From Endotrypanum monterogeii (lineage: Eukaryota > Euglenozoa > Kinetoplastea > Trypanosomatida > Trypanosomatidae): a DNA stretch of 10,623 nucleotides. Where the stretch lies: positions 314,042 to 324,664 of the forward strand of contig CM007332.1 in NCBI GenBank assembly GCA_000333855.2, written 5' to 3'. Under the pieces are notes generated by a model that was not told where the DNA came from, made no database searches, and saw nothing but the letters and a program-made list of their open reading frames with translations. The position numbers were made by a program, and so were the translations under genes. Each line of letters starts with the position of its first letter. Within the stretch, counting starts at the first letter, position 1. Shown here piece by piece: positions 1 through 7,423 of this stretch.

Positions 1-262
1 TCTGCAGATCGTGCCGGGGCGGTACGGCGAGCGAAATGAGGAGCTGAGCGCGAAGGAGGGGCGGCGCCTCGCGCTGGACGCGCGGTGGGCGCTGGAGCTG
101 CTAGAGTCGAGCGGGGTGGTGGTTGTGCCGGGGTCTGGGTTTGGACAGGAGCCGGGAACACTACACTTCCGCACCACGGTCCTGCCGCCGCGTGAGCAGA
201 TGGAACGTGTGGTGCGCGCGATTCGCGAGACACAGGAGCGTATCTATCAGCAGTATGCGTAG
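1..262 (+). CDS. ALAT: Alanine aminotransferase, C-terminal fragment (5' end outside window)
   Basis: This is the last 86 codons of a pyridoxal-phosphate enzyme that interconverts alanine and 2-oxoglutarate with pyruvate and glutamate. The reading frame is open from base 2 and stops with TAG at 260-262. The fragment carries the family block PGSGFGQ followed by EPGTLHFRTTVLPP, which closely matches the end of eukaryotic alanine aminotransferases (human form PGSGFGQREGTYHFR). The Arg in HFRTT (codon 170-172) is probably the substrate-carboxylate-binding Arg of fold-type I aminotransferases. After it comes a short amphipathic helix and the C-terminus QQYA. A GTG at position 11 could be mistaken for a start, but homology continues upstream of it, so the gene is simply cut by the window edge. 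It is GC-rich like the other genes here. The protein may be cytosolic or mitochondrial; the targeting end is not visible. The family call is strong. Other class I aminotransferases are less likely because of the PGSGFGQ spacing. Confidence 0.92.
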   Translation, partial: LQIVPGRYGERNEELSAKEGRRLALDARWALELLESSGVVVVPGSGFGQEPGTLHFRTTVLPPREQMERVVRAIRETQERIYQQYA

Positions 263-1188
263 GGGCATGCGTGGTGTCTGTGTGTGTGTCTGTGTGTGCC
301 TTCTCTCCGCCTACACCTCACATCTTCCTTTTGACTGATTGCAGTTTTTTCTCTTGCTTTTGATCGTCTCCGCACGTCCGAGCACTGATTTCTACTCGGC
401 TGCGCTGCGCTGCGCGTGGATCTTACGCGCTGAGTCCCATTTTTCCTGTAGAGGGGGATGTGTCGTCATGTTCTATATAGATATTTATGTTTTTTTCTAC
501 AAAACGTGGAGGGGAGTGTGCGTCGGCGTTAATCGATACGCTGCTGACTTGCAGCTGAACCGCATTGTGTTTTCTGTCAAGAGAAGCGAAAGCGTTGTAG
601 GTGCAACCTAGAAAGATGCCATGTGTTTTAATAAGAGTAAGTGAAGGAAAGGGTGGAGGTACAAAGTGCTTCAAACACTCTAGGGATCCCTATTCCTTTT
701 TTCCCTTTGTTTCTTTTGTTGCAGCTTGAAATGCGCGGCGCTGCTGTAATGCAGCTTTGTGGTGGGTGATCATGAGAGAAGCGGATGTGCGGGATAATGC
801 ATGGCTCTCACGGCTGTTGTAATAGGATTTGTTTTCAAAAAAATAGCGTTCAGTCCATCCCCAATCTTTTTTTCCCCCTCTCTTTTCTCCTCCTCCCAAC
901 TCATTCATTCTTTTTGTGCTAGGCTTAACTCCCCCCCCCCGCGCCAAGTTGACGCTATCGGTTTTTAGTGACCGATGCCTGAGCGCGATGCCACGGAGGG
1001 GTTCCTCGAAGTTGTTGCTTTTTCTTGCGTTTACTTGCGTGAATATAAATACGTGTATGTGCGGGCGTGTATGTGTATATTGTATGCTTTCAAAAAACAA
1101 CAACAACAGCTGTAGAGAGCGGCGAATTCGAATTGTTGGGGGTGGGGTGCTCTTATCGCAGATAGAGATTTGATATGAAAAAGAAAAT

Positions 1189-1207
1189 ACATTCAAATTT
1201 TGAATGT
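1189..1207. repeat. Perfect-arm AT-rich inverted repeat, 9 bp arms
   Basis: Left arm ACATTCAAA and right arm TTTGAATGT are exact reverse complements around a single central T, 19 bases in total. As RNA it would form a short, weak hairpin. It sits nine bases upstream of the GC-richer island that begins at about 1216. Confidence 0.75.
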
Positions 1208-1347
1208 TTGTATAAGTGTTCGTGACCACACCGTCAGTTGTCTTCGCTGTGGAGGTGACAGCCAGTGTTCCCACCGCTGCGAATGTTGAGCAGGTCGAAG
1301 GATCTCTGCTCGTGAGCACGCAGGTTCACCCCGAAACCATATACATA

Positions 1348-1370
1348 CACACACCTTGCGGAGGTGTGTG
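1348..1370. repeat. 9-bp stem hairpin with 5-nt loop
   Basis: CACACACCT at 1348-1356 pairs exactly with AGGTGTGTG at 1362-1370 around the loop TGCGG. It marks the downstream edge of the repeat-poor island at 1216-1345. The arms are CA/TG-rich, so a chance origin from microsatellite sequence is possible. Confidence 0.65.
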
Positions 1371-1817
1371 GGCGGGCTTCACTGCCTATTATTGCTTCCC
1401 ACTGCCTCTGCGCTATCGATCACGCATTGTGTTTCTGTTAGATTTCTGCTTTGGCTGCTTCCCTCCTTGCTCACCTCCATATCTTTTGTCCTGCTGCTTC
1501 GGCTGCCGTCTTATCAGGACGTTCATTGTTACCTACGTATATACACGCTCAAAGCTGGCGGCTTTGCAAGCATATGCGTATATGAAAAAAAAAAGATATA
1601 CACACAAAGACCCCCACCCATACATACACACATAGACCAGGGAGTGTACACAGGCACAGACCCCCCCCTCCCACCCACACCTACATACACCTACAGTCGG
1701 ACGGGTACTCGCACATTTATAGATACCTCGCCCCTCTTCCCTTCATTTGTTTCTTTTCCACGTATCATCTACCTGAAGGGAAACATATATATAGATATAG
1801 ATACATACATAACTCCT

Positions 1818-1819
<2 letters not shown>

Positions 1820-1848
<29 letters not shown>
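1820..1848. repeat. (TA)n microsatellite
   Basis: An uninterrupted TA run (14 full units) follows a degenerate GATA/CATA-like stretch at about 1784-1810. It is directly followed by a pyrimidine-rich, AG-free segment leading to the candidate acceptor at 1913-1914. Confidence 0.95.
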
Positions 1849-1920
1849 CTATCTGCTCCTTGGACTCTTTTTTCTTTGCTCTCCATTACGTGTTGTCATC
1901 GCCCTTTACCGTAGCTTCAG
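1849..1920 (+). promoter_or_regulatory. Candidate distal trans-splice acceptor (polypyrimidine tract, AG at 1914 and 1920)
   Basis: A stretch rich in CTCTTTTTTCTTTGCTCTCC and later GCCCTTTACC contains no AG until GTAG ending at 1914, then TTCAG ending at 1920. This fits a spliced-leader acceptor, but the next long ORF starts some 700 bases downstream and ATGs intervene. It could be a minor site or an unused one. Confidence 0.3.
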
Positions 1921-2489
1921 TCCCTTTAATGCGTTCCACAGCAAAGCACACACACCCACACATATATATATATCTTGACCTCGGGTCATAGATATTTGTA
2001 CTCGACTGTTTGTCCGCTTTTATTATATCATCTTAAGCTCTCTTCCTGTGCTGCTTTCGATTTACCAAGTGAGGGAGATCGAATTTTTTTTTTTTTCGGG
2101 GGTGTTGTTCCGTTGGTGTACGTAAATATACTGCGGTTCCACGATCGCATAGAGGAGCAAGACATCCGTCCACTTTTTCCCCCCGTCCTTCGCCTCCCCT
2201 TGAGCTGCGTCTTGTGTTTCTCAGCTTCTTCAGGTGTGCTGTTAGTCGAATCCCTGCAAATTCTCTCGTTTCTCATTTGGAATCCTTAAAAAAAAAATTA
2301 TTCAGAGGTGTAGGCATCTGTCGCTCTCGTCGTCTTCCTCCAACGGTATTTTTGTATCTGTCTTGTGACGCATCCCAGGAAACTATCGGCAGTATTGGTG
2401 AGAGAGAGGCGCGAAGAGGACGAGAGGAGTAGCGCCCGCTGCCCTCAACTCTACTTTGCCGAACGGATCTCGCGGAGGCGGCGCGGGCG

Positions 2490-2534
2490 TGCGTCTCTCT
2501 CTGTGTGTGTGTGTGCATGTGTGTCTGTCTGTAG
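2490..2534 (+). promoter_or_regulatory. Probable trans-splice acceptor of the primase mRNA (AG at 2533-2534)
   Basis: A pyrimidine/TG tract, with TCTCTCTCTG early and TCTGTCTGTAG at its end, finishes at the AG at 2533-2534. It lies 91 bases upstream of the primase start. No ATG occurs between this AG and the ATG at 2626, so splicing here makes that ATG the first one. Alternatives at 2544 and 2572 would also keep 2626 as the first ATG. An acceptor upstream of 2517 would add a five-codon upstream ORF. Confidence 0.5.
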
Positions 2535-2625
2535 ATTTTCACAGATTCATTTCTTACTCAAAAAATTTCTAGTCCCTCACTAGAGAAGTCGGGAACACCC
2601 GCACGCTCTCTTTCGTGTTGACGGA

Positions 2626-4863
2626 ATGCGCCCGTGTGGAGGTCTTTTGCAGCCACGCGTACTCGGTGTGCTGCACCAATCACCTTTTCTTCTTGCTACT
2701 TCGAGGTCGCACCGAGGGGTCGGTGCCGGCAGCCGCGCTGTGGCATCTCTGGAAACAACTGATCCTTTTGAGGTGAGGGATGAACAGCGTCGGTCGAAGG
2801 AGCGCCGGTACGGTGGAGCCGCAGGGGGTCGCCGACACCAGCGTCGCACACCGGCACAGCTGCTAGCCAACGTAGGTGGCATTGATTCTCAGGGGGCTGC
2901 GAGTGATGCACTCAACCCTGTAGAGTTGCTTCTGAGGAAGCATGAGGTGAGTGCGCGCAGCGGTGCGGCCAACGCTGACCCAGCACCCAGCAAGGCTCGG
3001 TCGAGAGCCAAGAACGGGCTTGTGGCGCCTCCTACACACGCTGAGGAGCTGACCTATGGCGGAGACGGTGGTGGTGACGACGACGATAATCCTGACGAGC
3101 ATTCTGTTTCTTCTTCGGCGACACCGAGAGGGAAGCTACCGCCGCCGCATCAGCATCAACAGCAACAACAGCAGCATCCTCATCTCCTGACAAACCCCTT
3201 TCGCGGTCTGCACTGCGATGTTTCGCGCAGTTACCGCGTGGACCAGCTCATGAGGGAGGCAAAACCAACTGATTTAGTTTTTGCACGGCAGGAGAAAAAA
3301 TCTACCGCCTTTTCCTTCCTGCACTTTCGCGCTGGTGAGCGTTTCTATCGAGGGCACTGGGAGAGTCTGCCCGACATGCAGGGTCAGCTTGACGCGTCTG
3401 CGGTGGAGGCGCAGAGGACGTTGTCAAAGCGAGTCTCGACGCCCTACGTGCGTGGCACCCCGATTCCTGGCCTGACGCTGTTCAACAACGACCTCGGTCT
3501 GCAGAGTCCCCTGGTGCAGTGCCGCTATCCTCTGATCGTTGCCCAGCGGCTGTTGCTGTTCCCCGATCACCTGCGTCATTTCCACACCGTCTGCGGACGT
3601 GAAAATGTCCCTTGCGACTTCTACGCGGACATCGATCTCCCCGGCGAGTCTGCCGCCGGGGCGGAGAAGACGCTGCTGGAGGTGCTCAACTACTTGGAGG
3701 TGCGGCTGCCCGGCGTGGGCTTCACTGACCCTTTCTTTTTTGTGTTAACGAATGCGGTGCCAAGCAAGGACAAGGTGTCGTACCACATTCATGCTCGAAG
3801 CTTCACACGGTTGAAGGGTGAGGGTATCGGCGTGCCCGGTGCGGTGGCAAAGAAGGGCAAGCCGAAGCAAAAGCAGAAAGGAAAGAAGACCGCGAGCAGC
3901 AAGAAGACGAGTCAGGCCACCGGCCACGATCTGGATATCGACGGCGTGGACGACGGGCACGACGGCGACCCTTACGACGATCTGAGTGACCTGGTCAACG
4001 CCGTGGATGGCAACGAGCATGCATCCTCCTCCTCACACTGCCGCCATGCGAACACTTCGAAGGCCGTTGCCTTTCAGGACTACCGCGCCGTGAAGCTCAT
4101 CGCTGACGAGGTGAATCAGACGATTGGTCGGGACATCATCGACCACAATTGCTACAGGCCAAACGCCATGCTGCGCTGCGCGTTCAGCGCCAAGATGCCC
4201 TCTGTCCAGGATCACAACTATCGTTCGCAGTCTGAGAATGGGGCGGAGGCGGCACGCCGGCGTCTTGTTCCCCTCGTGACCGCATCAGACCCCGCGTTGC
4301 AGCAGCGCCTGTCGGGCACGGAGGCGGTGCTACGCACCATGACTGATCCTGAAATTCTGGAGCTGACCTTCTGCACCCGGCACCTGGACGTGGAGCCGAA
4401 GGCCATCAAGGCGGCTCGTCAGCACGCGGTGGGTCTCTCGGCTCGCGACGGCTGTGCTGCTGCGCTGCATCGTTTCAGGCTCATCCGAGCACGGCAGATC
4501 CTTGGGCCCAGTGGGTCTCAGGCTGTGGAGTATGACGCCTACGGAAACGCTGTTTCCCCCTTCCTCACCGAGGCCGCCAAGTGGCGTCGCTTCAAGGCTG
4601 TCACAGCGAAGCTCCGTACCTTACCCCCTCGCGCAGCGGAGAGCTACGACGTGTGGGTGCGCGTCGGCCTCGCCTTGCACAACTTCAGCAATGAGGATCA
4701 TGTCTTCGAGGAATGGGTGCTTTTCTCACTCAAGTCACCGCTCAAATACTCGCGGGAGGTGTGCCGGAGGAAGTGGGTGCAGTTCGAGCGCAACCCCGAC
4801 GCACTGAATTGGCGCCGAGGTTACAATTATCTCAACACGACCGTGTGGCGCCAGGTGACATGA
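2626..4863 (+). CDS. PRI2: Mitochondrial (kinetoplast) DNA primase, AEP + PriCT-2 type, PRI2-like
   Basis: This is a DNA-dependent primase expected to lay RNA primers for kinetoplast DNA replication in the mitochondrion. Residues 1-40 are Arg-rich, hydrophobic and free of acidic residues, like a mitochondrial presequence. Residues about 60-185 are low-complexity, with an acidic run (151-154) and a short polyGln (178-183). The AEP core spans about 218-520. Motif I is D335-I-D337 in FYADIDLPG, motif II is S385-Y-H387 in VSYHIHAR, and motif III is D506 in DIIDHNCY followed by R517 in AMLRCAF, the pattern seen in PrimPol-type enzymes. A Lys-rich then Asp-rich insert (409-455) lies between motifs II and III. 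A PriCT-2 domain follows at about 650-725 (YDVWVRVGLALHNF, then CRRKWVQFE). No zinc-finger cluster is visible. The AEP plus PriCT-2 architecture is that of T. brucei PRI1/PRI2. I choose PRI2 because I recall it near alanine aminotransferase on T. brucei chromosome 1; this is memory, not shown here, and PRI1 remains possible. ATG 2626 is the first ATG after the likely acceptor. Confidence 0.82.
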   Translation: MRPCGGLLQPRVLGVLHQSPFLLATSRSHRGVGAGSRAVASLETTDPFEVRDEQRRSKERRYGGAAGGRRHQRRTPAQLLANVGGIDSQGAASDALNPVELLLRKHEVSARSGAANADPAPSKARSRAKNGLVAPPTHAEELTYGGDGGGDDDDNPDEHSVSSSATPRGKLPPPHQHQQQQQQHPHLLTNPFRGLHCDVSRSYRVDQLMREAKPTDLVFARQEKKSTAFSFLHFRAGERFYRGHWESLPDMQGQLDASAVEAQRTLSKRVSTPYVRGTPIPGLTLFNNDLGLQSPLVQCRYPLIVAQRLLLFPDHLRHFHTVCGRENVPCDFYADIDLPGESAAGAEKTLLEVLNYLEVRLPGVGFTDPFFFVLTNAVPSKDKVSYHIHARSFTRLKGEGIGVPGAVAKKGKPKQKQKGKKTASSKKTSQATGHDLDIDGVDDGHDGDPYDDLSDLVNAVDGNEHASSSSHCRHANTSKAVAFQDYRAVKLIADEVNQTIGRDIIDHNCYRPNAMLRCAFSAKMPSVQDHNYRSQSENGAEAARRRLVPLVTASDPALQQRLSGTEAVLRTMTDPEILELTFCTRHLDVEPKAIKAARQHAVGLSARDGCAAALHRFRLIRARQILGPSGSQAVEYDAYGNAVSPFLTEAAKWRRFKAVTAKLRTLPPRAAESYDVWVRVGLALHNFSNEDHVFEEWVLFSLKSPLKYSREVCRRKWVQFERNPDALNWRRGYNYLNTTVWRQVT

Positions 4864-5830
4864 GGTCAAAAGATGGGCAAGTGTTCCTCCCCCCCCCTCT
4901 CTCTATATCTATAGCTTAGACCCCCCTCTTTTTTTTTTTTGATGTTGTCGTGTTCCTCGAAGAGAATTTTGCATCGAAACTCGGGCATATGCACATCTAT
5001 GAGAGGGGCTGGCGTTGGATGTGAGAGAGACCTGTCGGGAGTTCTTATGATCGGGCCGCCTCGTCCCCATTGCTCGCTGCCACCTTTGTGCGGTGTCGAG
5101 GCCGTGTGTGCCATCGGGGGGGGAGGGGTGAGGCAAAGCCAATGTATCTTGAAGAAAGGAAAATACGACGTGCAGCGGTGCTTGCGAGCGGTCGACTCTG
5201 CTGCACACTTGACAGGCTGGTTTTTTTTTTTCTCTGCTTGTGCGTCTTTATATGGTGGTGCGGACGAGCCAATACCAGGGGCGAGATCGGGGTGGAGGGC
5301 GAGGGGAACTAGGGAAATCACAGAGATGATAGAGTGAGTTGACGTGGGGGAGGGGGGGGATAAATATGGGAAGGTCGGAGGGGGGAGTGGAAGCGCTGAA
5401 TTTGCGTTCATGACCACCTTCATGTTGTCTCTGCCCCTCCTCCCCCCCTCTTTTTCTCTCCATACCTATCCATACAAAAAGTTGTCTTTGCAGCGAATGG
5501 GCGCGATTTCTCTTTTTTTTTTTTAATATTTTTGTGTCAAGTCCGTCCTCCCTGCCCTATGCACCCGCACATCATTCTGCACTGAGTGTGCTTTTTTCTT
5601 TCCTCTCCATCGTTTCGATTTTCTGAGCAGCCTCCCCCCTTCTCCACACCCTTCCACTTTTTTATTTCATTTTTACGAATTGCACGCCCTCGCTTCTTGT
5701 GGACAAGCTTATCGTCGATGTGTCCCTGTCCGCGTGTGACGGCTAGGCTACTGCCTTTCCTCCATTCCATATCTCTACTTGGCGACGCTTCCTGTGCCAC
5801 TCGGAAGCGCACACTCAACTGCCCCCCCTT

Positions 5831-5857
5831 CCCCCCCCCCCAAAAAAAAAAAAAAAA
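5831..5857. repeat. Adjacent C11 and A16 homopolymers
   Basis: An 11-base C run (5831-5841) abuts a 16-base A run (5842-5857), preceded by C7TT. This is the longest A run in the window. It could be slippage-prone simple sequence or the tail of an old retroposed copy; no target-site duplication is evident. Confidence 0.9.
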
Positions 5858-6445
5858 CAACACATCCCCCAGTAACGAGAGAGGGGAAAGGGGGAGGGAA
5901 TCGGGGTGTGTGGCGGGAGTGGTCTCTGTGTCTGTCAATGCTTAAAAAAATATTTCTTCACGATTCTTTCCCCCTCATAGATGTTGTTTTTGGAGTTTAG
6001 TATCGTTTGTTATTCACCTGTTTTTGTGTCGCTGTTATGTGGCTTCCTCCCTACCTCCCTCCCTCCCCTCCCTCTCACCTATCGCCAAAGCGTTCAGCGA
6101 CATAATCTTTTCACTGGTTGCTGCATTTGTTCCTCTACTCCCCTATTTTTTTTAGTGTATTTTTTTTTTTCATTCACAGACTCACTCAACAAATGAATGA
6201 GGTCGTGAGGGGGAGAGACAGAGAGAATCGGATGGGGGCGAGGCGAGGCGGGTCGCTGGGAAGAATGAGTTGCTGCGTGTGTGTTTGTGTGTGTAATTTT
6301 TAAATAATGGATTTCCCACTTGTTAGCATATGTCTGCAACACGTGCATGACTGCTTCTCTGTGTCTGTAGGGTTTGGTGCAATGTCCCTTCCCGCACCAT
6401 CCACGGCTTTCGTGTCGCGTGGAGCGTAAGCACCCATGGCTGACA

Positions 6446-6485
6446 AACACACACACACACACACGTATATATATATATATATATA
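6446..6485. repeat. Compound (AC)n(TA)n microsatellite
   Basis: An AC run at 6446-6464 passes through a single G into a TA run at 6466-6485. It is noncoding, and open frames through it are repetitive (Thr-His, Tyr-Ile). Confidence 0.95.
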
Positions 6486-6793
6486 CGCGGATGTATATAC
6501 TGATAGATGCGTGTGCTCGTTTTTTTTTTTCGCCCACGGCTCCCTTCTCCATTTTCTAGTTTCTGTTGATGTCCCCTCACTGTCGAGGCCTTTGTTGTGG
6601 TGTTGGTTTGATTTGATGTGTTTTGGGTTTCTGCCCACGTTTTTTTTTTTGTCCCTACTCGCCCATCCTCCTTCTCCTTCTCACCCCGTAGTTCTCTAGC
6701 TGTCTGCTCCACTTTGCCTGCGAGTGCGTGTCGTAGAGGACGAGGGTGCACTGATGGTATTCAAGGAGGAGGGTGGGGGTAGGAGGGGAGAAG

Positions 6794-6923
6794 ACTTTTC
6801 TGTTTGATACGGCGCTGATATCCTCATTTCACGTGCACACTCTTTAAAAAAAACAAAACAAAACAAATCGTCTTCTCTCTCTCACACACACGCACACACA
6901 CACACGCACCTACACGCACGCAG
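6794..6923 (+). promoter_or_regulatory. Candidate trans-splice acceptor (AG-free tract ending at AG 6922-6923)
   Basis: No AG dinucleotide occurs from 6794 to 6921. The tract ends in a CT-rich and CA-rich run (TCGTCTTCTCTCTCTC then CACACA) and an acceptor-like GCAG. An ATG follows seven bases later at 6930 and opens a 49-codon frame. Simple CA repeat content inflates AG avoidance, so this is suggestive only. Confidence 0.35.
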
Positions 6924-6929
6924 GCACGG

Positions 6930-7079
6930 ATGCAATGGCAGACTCCTCCCTTCTTCCCAAGTGCATTCGTGTGGTGGATGTGTATGGGGCGCGCATGCAC
7001 TGAGGAGATTTCTGGAGGGAGTGCTACACTGTCTACGCCTCCTCCCATATCTCAAGCATTTCGTCCTCATTTTCGCTAG
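6930..7079 (+). CDS. Possible small ORF, 49 residues, unknown
   Basis: ATG at 6930 to TAG at 7077-7079. It begins MQWQTPPFFPSAFVWWMCMG and ends in QAFRPHFR. It lies in a repeat-poor island and is the first ATG behind the acceptor-like AG at 6923. There is no recognisable domain. The Phe/Trp/Met-rich segment at residues 8-19 is too short for a confident membrane helix. Codon use is not strongly GC3-biased, unlike the three long genes, which argues against coding. Treat it as a candidate only; it may be 5' leader or 3' UTR sequence of a neighbour. Confidence 0.15.
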   Translation: MQWQTPPFFPSAFVWWMCMGRACTEEISGGSATLSTPPPISQAFRPHFR

Positions 7080-7145
7080 TTGAGGGCGAGTGGTGGTTGA
7101 GGAAGCAAGACTGGCGCGTTCTTATAAAGCTTCTGTGCGACGGGC

Positions 7146-7167
7146 ATATATATATATATATATATAT
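7146..7167. repeat. (TA)n microsatellite
   Basis: An uninterrupted AT alternation in noncoding DNA. Further TA blocks of this type are at 7782-7798 and 10267-10283. Confidence 0.95.
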
Positions 7168-7262
7168 TCCTGCTTCCTCTCGGCCCTTACGCTGCTTCGC
7201 CCTTCTCCTTTGGGGTGTCCTCGTATCTGGGAGGTGATTGATGGGACTCTGCTCGAGGACCG

Positions 7263-7303
7263 TTTTTTTTTTTTTTTGTTCGCGTGTGTGTGTGTGTGTG
7301 TGT
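7263..7303. repeat. T15 tract followed by (GT)n
   Basis: T15 at 7263-7277 is followed, after TTCGC-like spacer bases (7278-7283), by a GT run at 7284-7303. It precedes the repeat-poor island carrying the palindrome at 7337-7360. Confidence 0.95.
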
Positions 7304-7336
7304 ATTACCTTCAGAGACAGCTCCGTGCTCCGGGTA

Positions 7337-7360
7337 ATCGTGTCTTTTGAAAGACATGAT
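7337..7360. repeat. 24-nt near-perfect palindrome
   Basis: ATCGTGTCTTT (7337-7347) pairs with AAAGACATGAT (7350-7360) around TG. Ten of the eleven pairs are Watson-Crick and one is G-T (7340/7357). As RNA, the + strand would form an 11-pair stem, with the innermost pairs likely opened to make a workable loop. It is the longest compact inverted repeat I found in the window that is not built from microsatellite sequence. Confidence 0.8.
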
Positions 7361-7423
7361 GCCAAATACCGAGTCCCCCTTATGAAATATGCTCGTCTCT
7401 CTGTCTACCGTGTTACCGACAAG

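Larger units (their letters stand above)
263..2625. other. Intergenic region: aminotransferase 3' UTR and primase 5' leader
   Basis: This 2.4 kb stretch has no convincing gene. It should hold the 3' UTR and poly(A) site of the aminotransferase mRNA and the splice acceptor and 5' leader of the primase. It contains TG runs (about 271-298 and 2505-2530), C10 (931-940), A10 (1585-1594), a (TA)14 block (1821-1848), a CA/TA block (about 1947-1973), T13 (2084-2096) and A10 (2288-2297). A repeat-poor, GC-richer island lies at about 1216-1345, flanked by two inverted repeats. Long open frames here (for example minus strand 690-1319) read through homopolymers and simple repeats and look spurious. Candidate AG acceptors behind pyrimidine tracts are seen at 1914/1920, 2224/2233 and 2534. 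Confidence 0.85.

Noticed and set aside
690..1319. 209-codon open frame on the minus strand
   Set aside because: It reads through T/A-rich and microsatellite sequence, has no domain, runs against the strand of all real genes here, and has repeat-driven composition.
1216..1820. Overlapping + strand open frames (139 and 154 codons)
   Set aside because: The first starts at GTG, and both run into poly-A, CA and TA repeats encoding Tyr/Ile/His-rich tails. Only the first ~43 codons of the GTG frame look non-repetitive, reported as an island instead.
1820..1848. TA-rich blocks as TATA-type promoters
   Set aside because: Trypanosomatid protein genes are transcribed polycistronically without individual TATA promoters, and these are plain microsatellites repeated throughout the noncoding DNA.
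4942..5337. + strand open frame just after the primase stop (ATG 4942)
   Set aside because: It has no separate acceptor with a convincing tract, includes a Phe run encoded by T11, and is probably primase 3' UTR.
4866..5423. 185-codon open frame on the minus strand
   Set aside because: It contains Lys and Pro runs made by homopolymers, has no recognisable domain, and is antisense to the transcription unit.
5537..5945. Opposing open frames of about 120-130 codons on both strands
   Set aside because: Both cross the C11/A16 tract and consist of Lys/Gly or Pro/Phe/Ser runs without any family resemblance.
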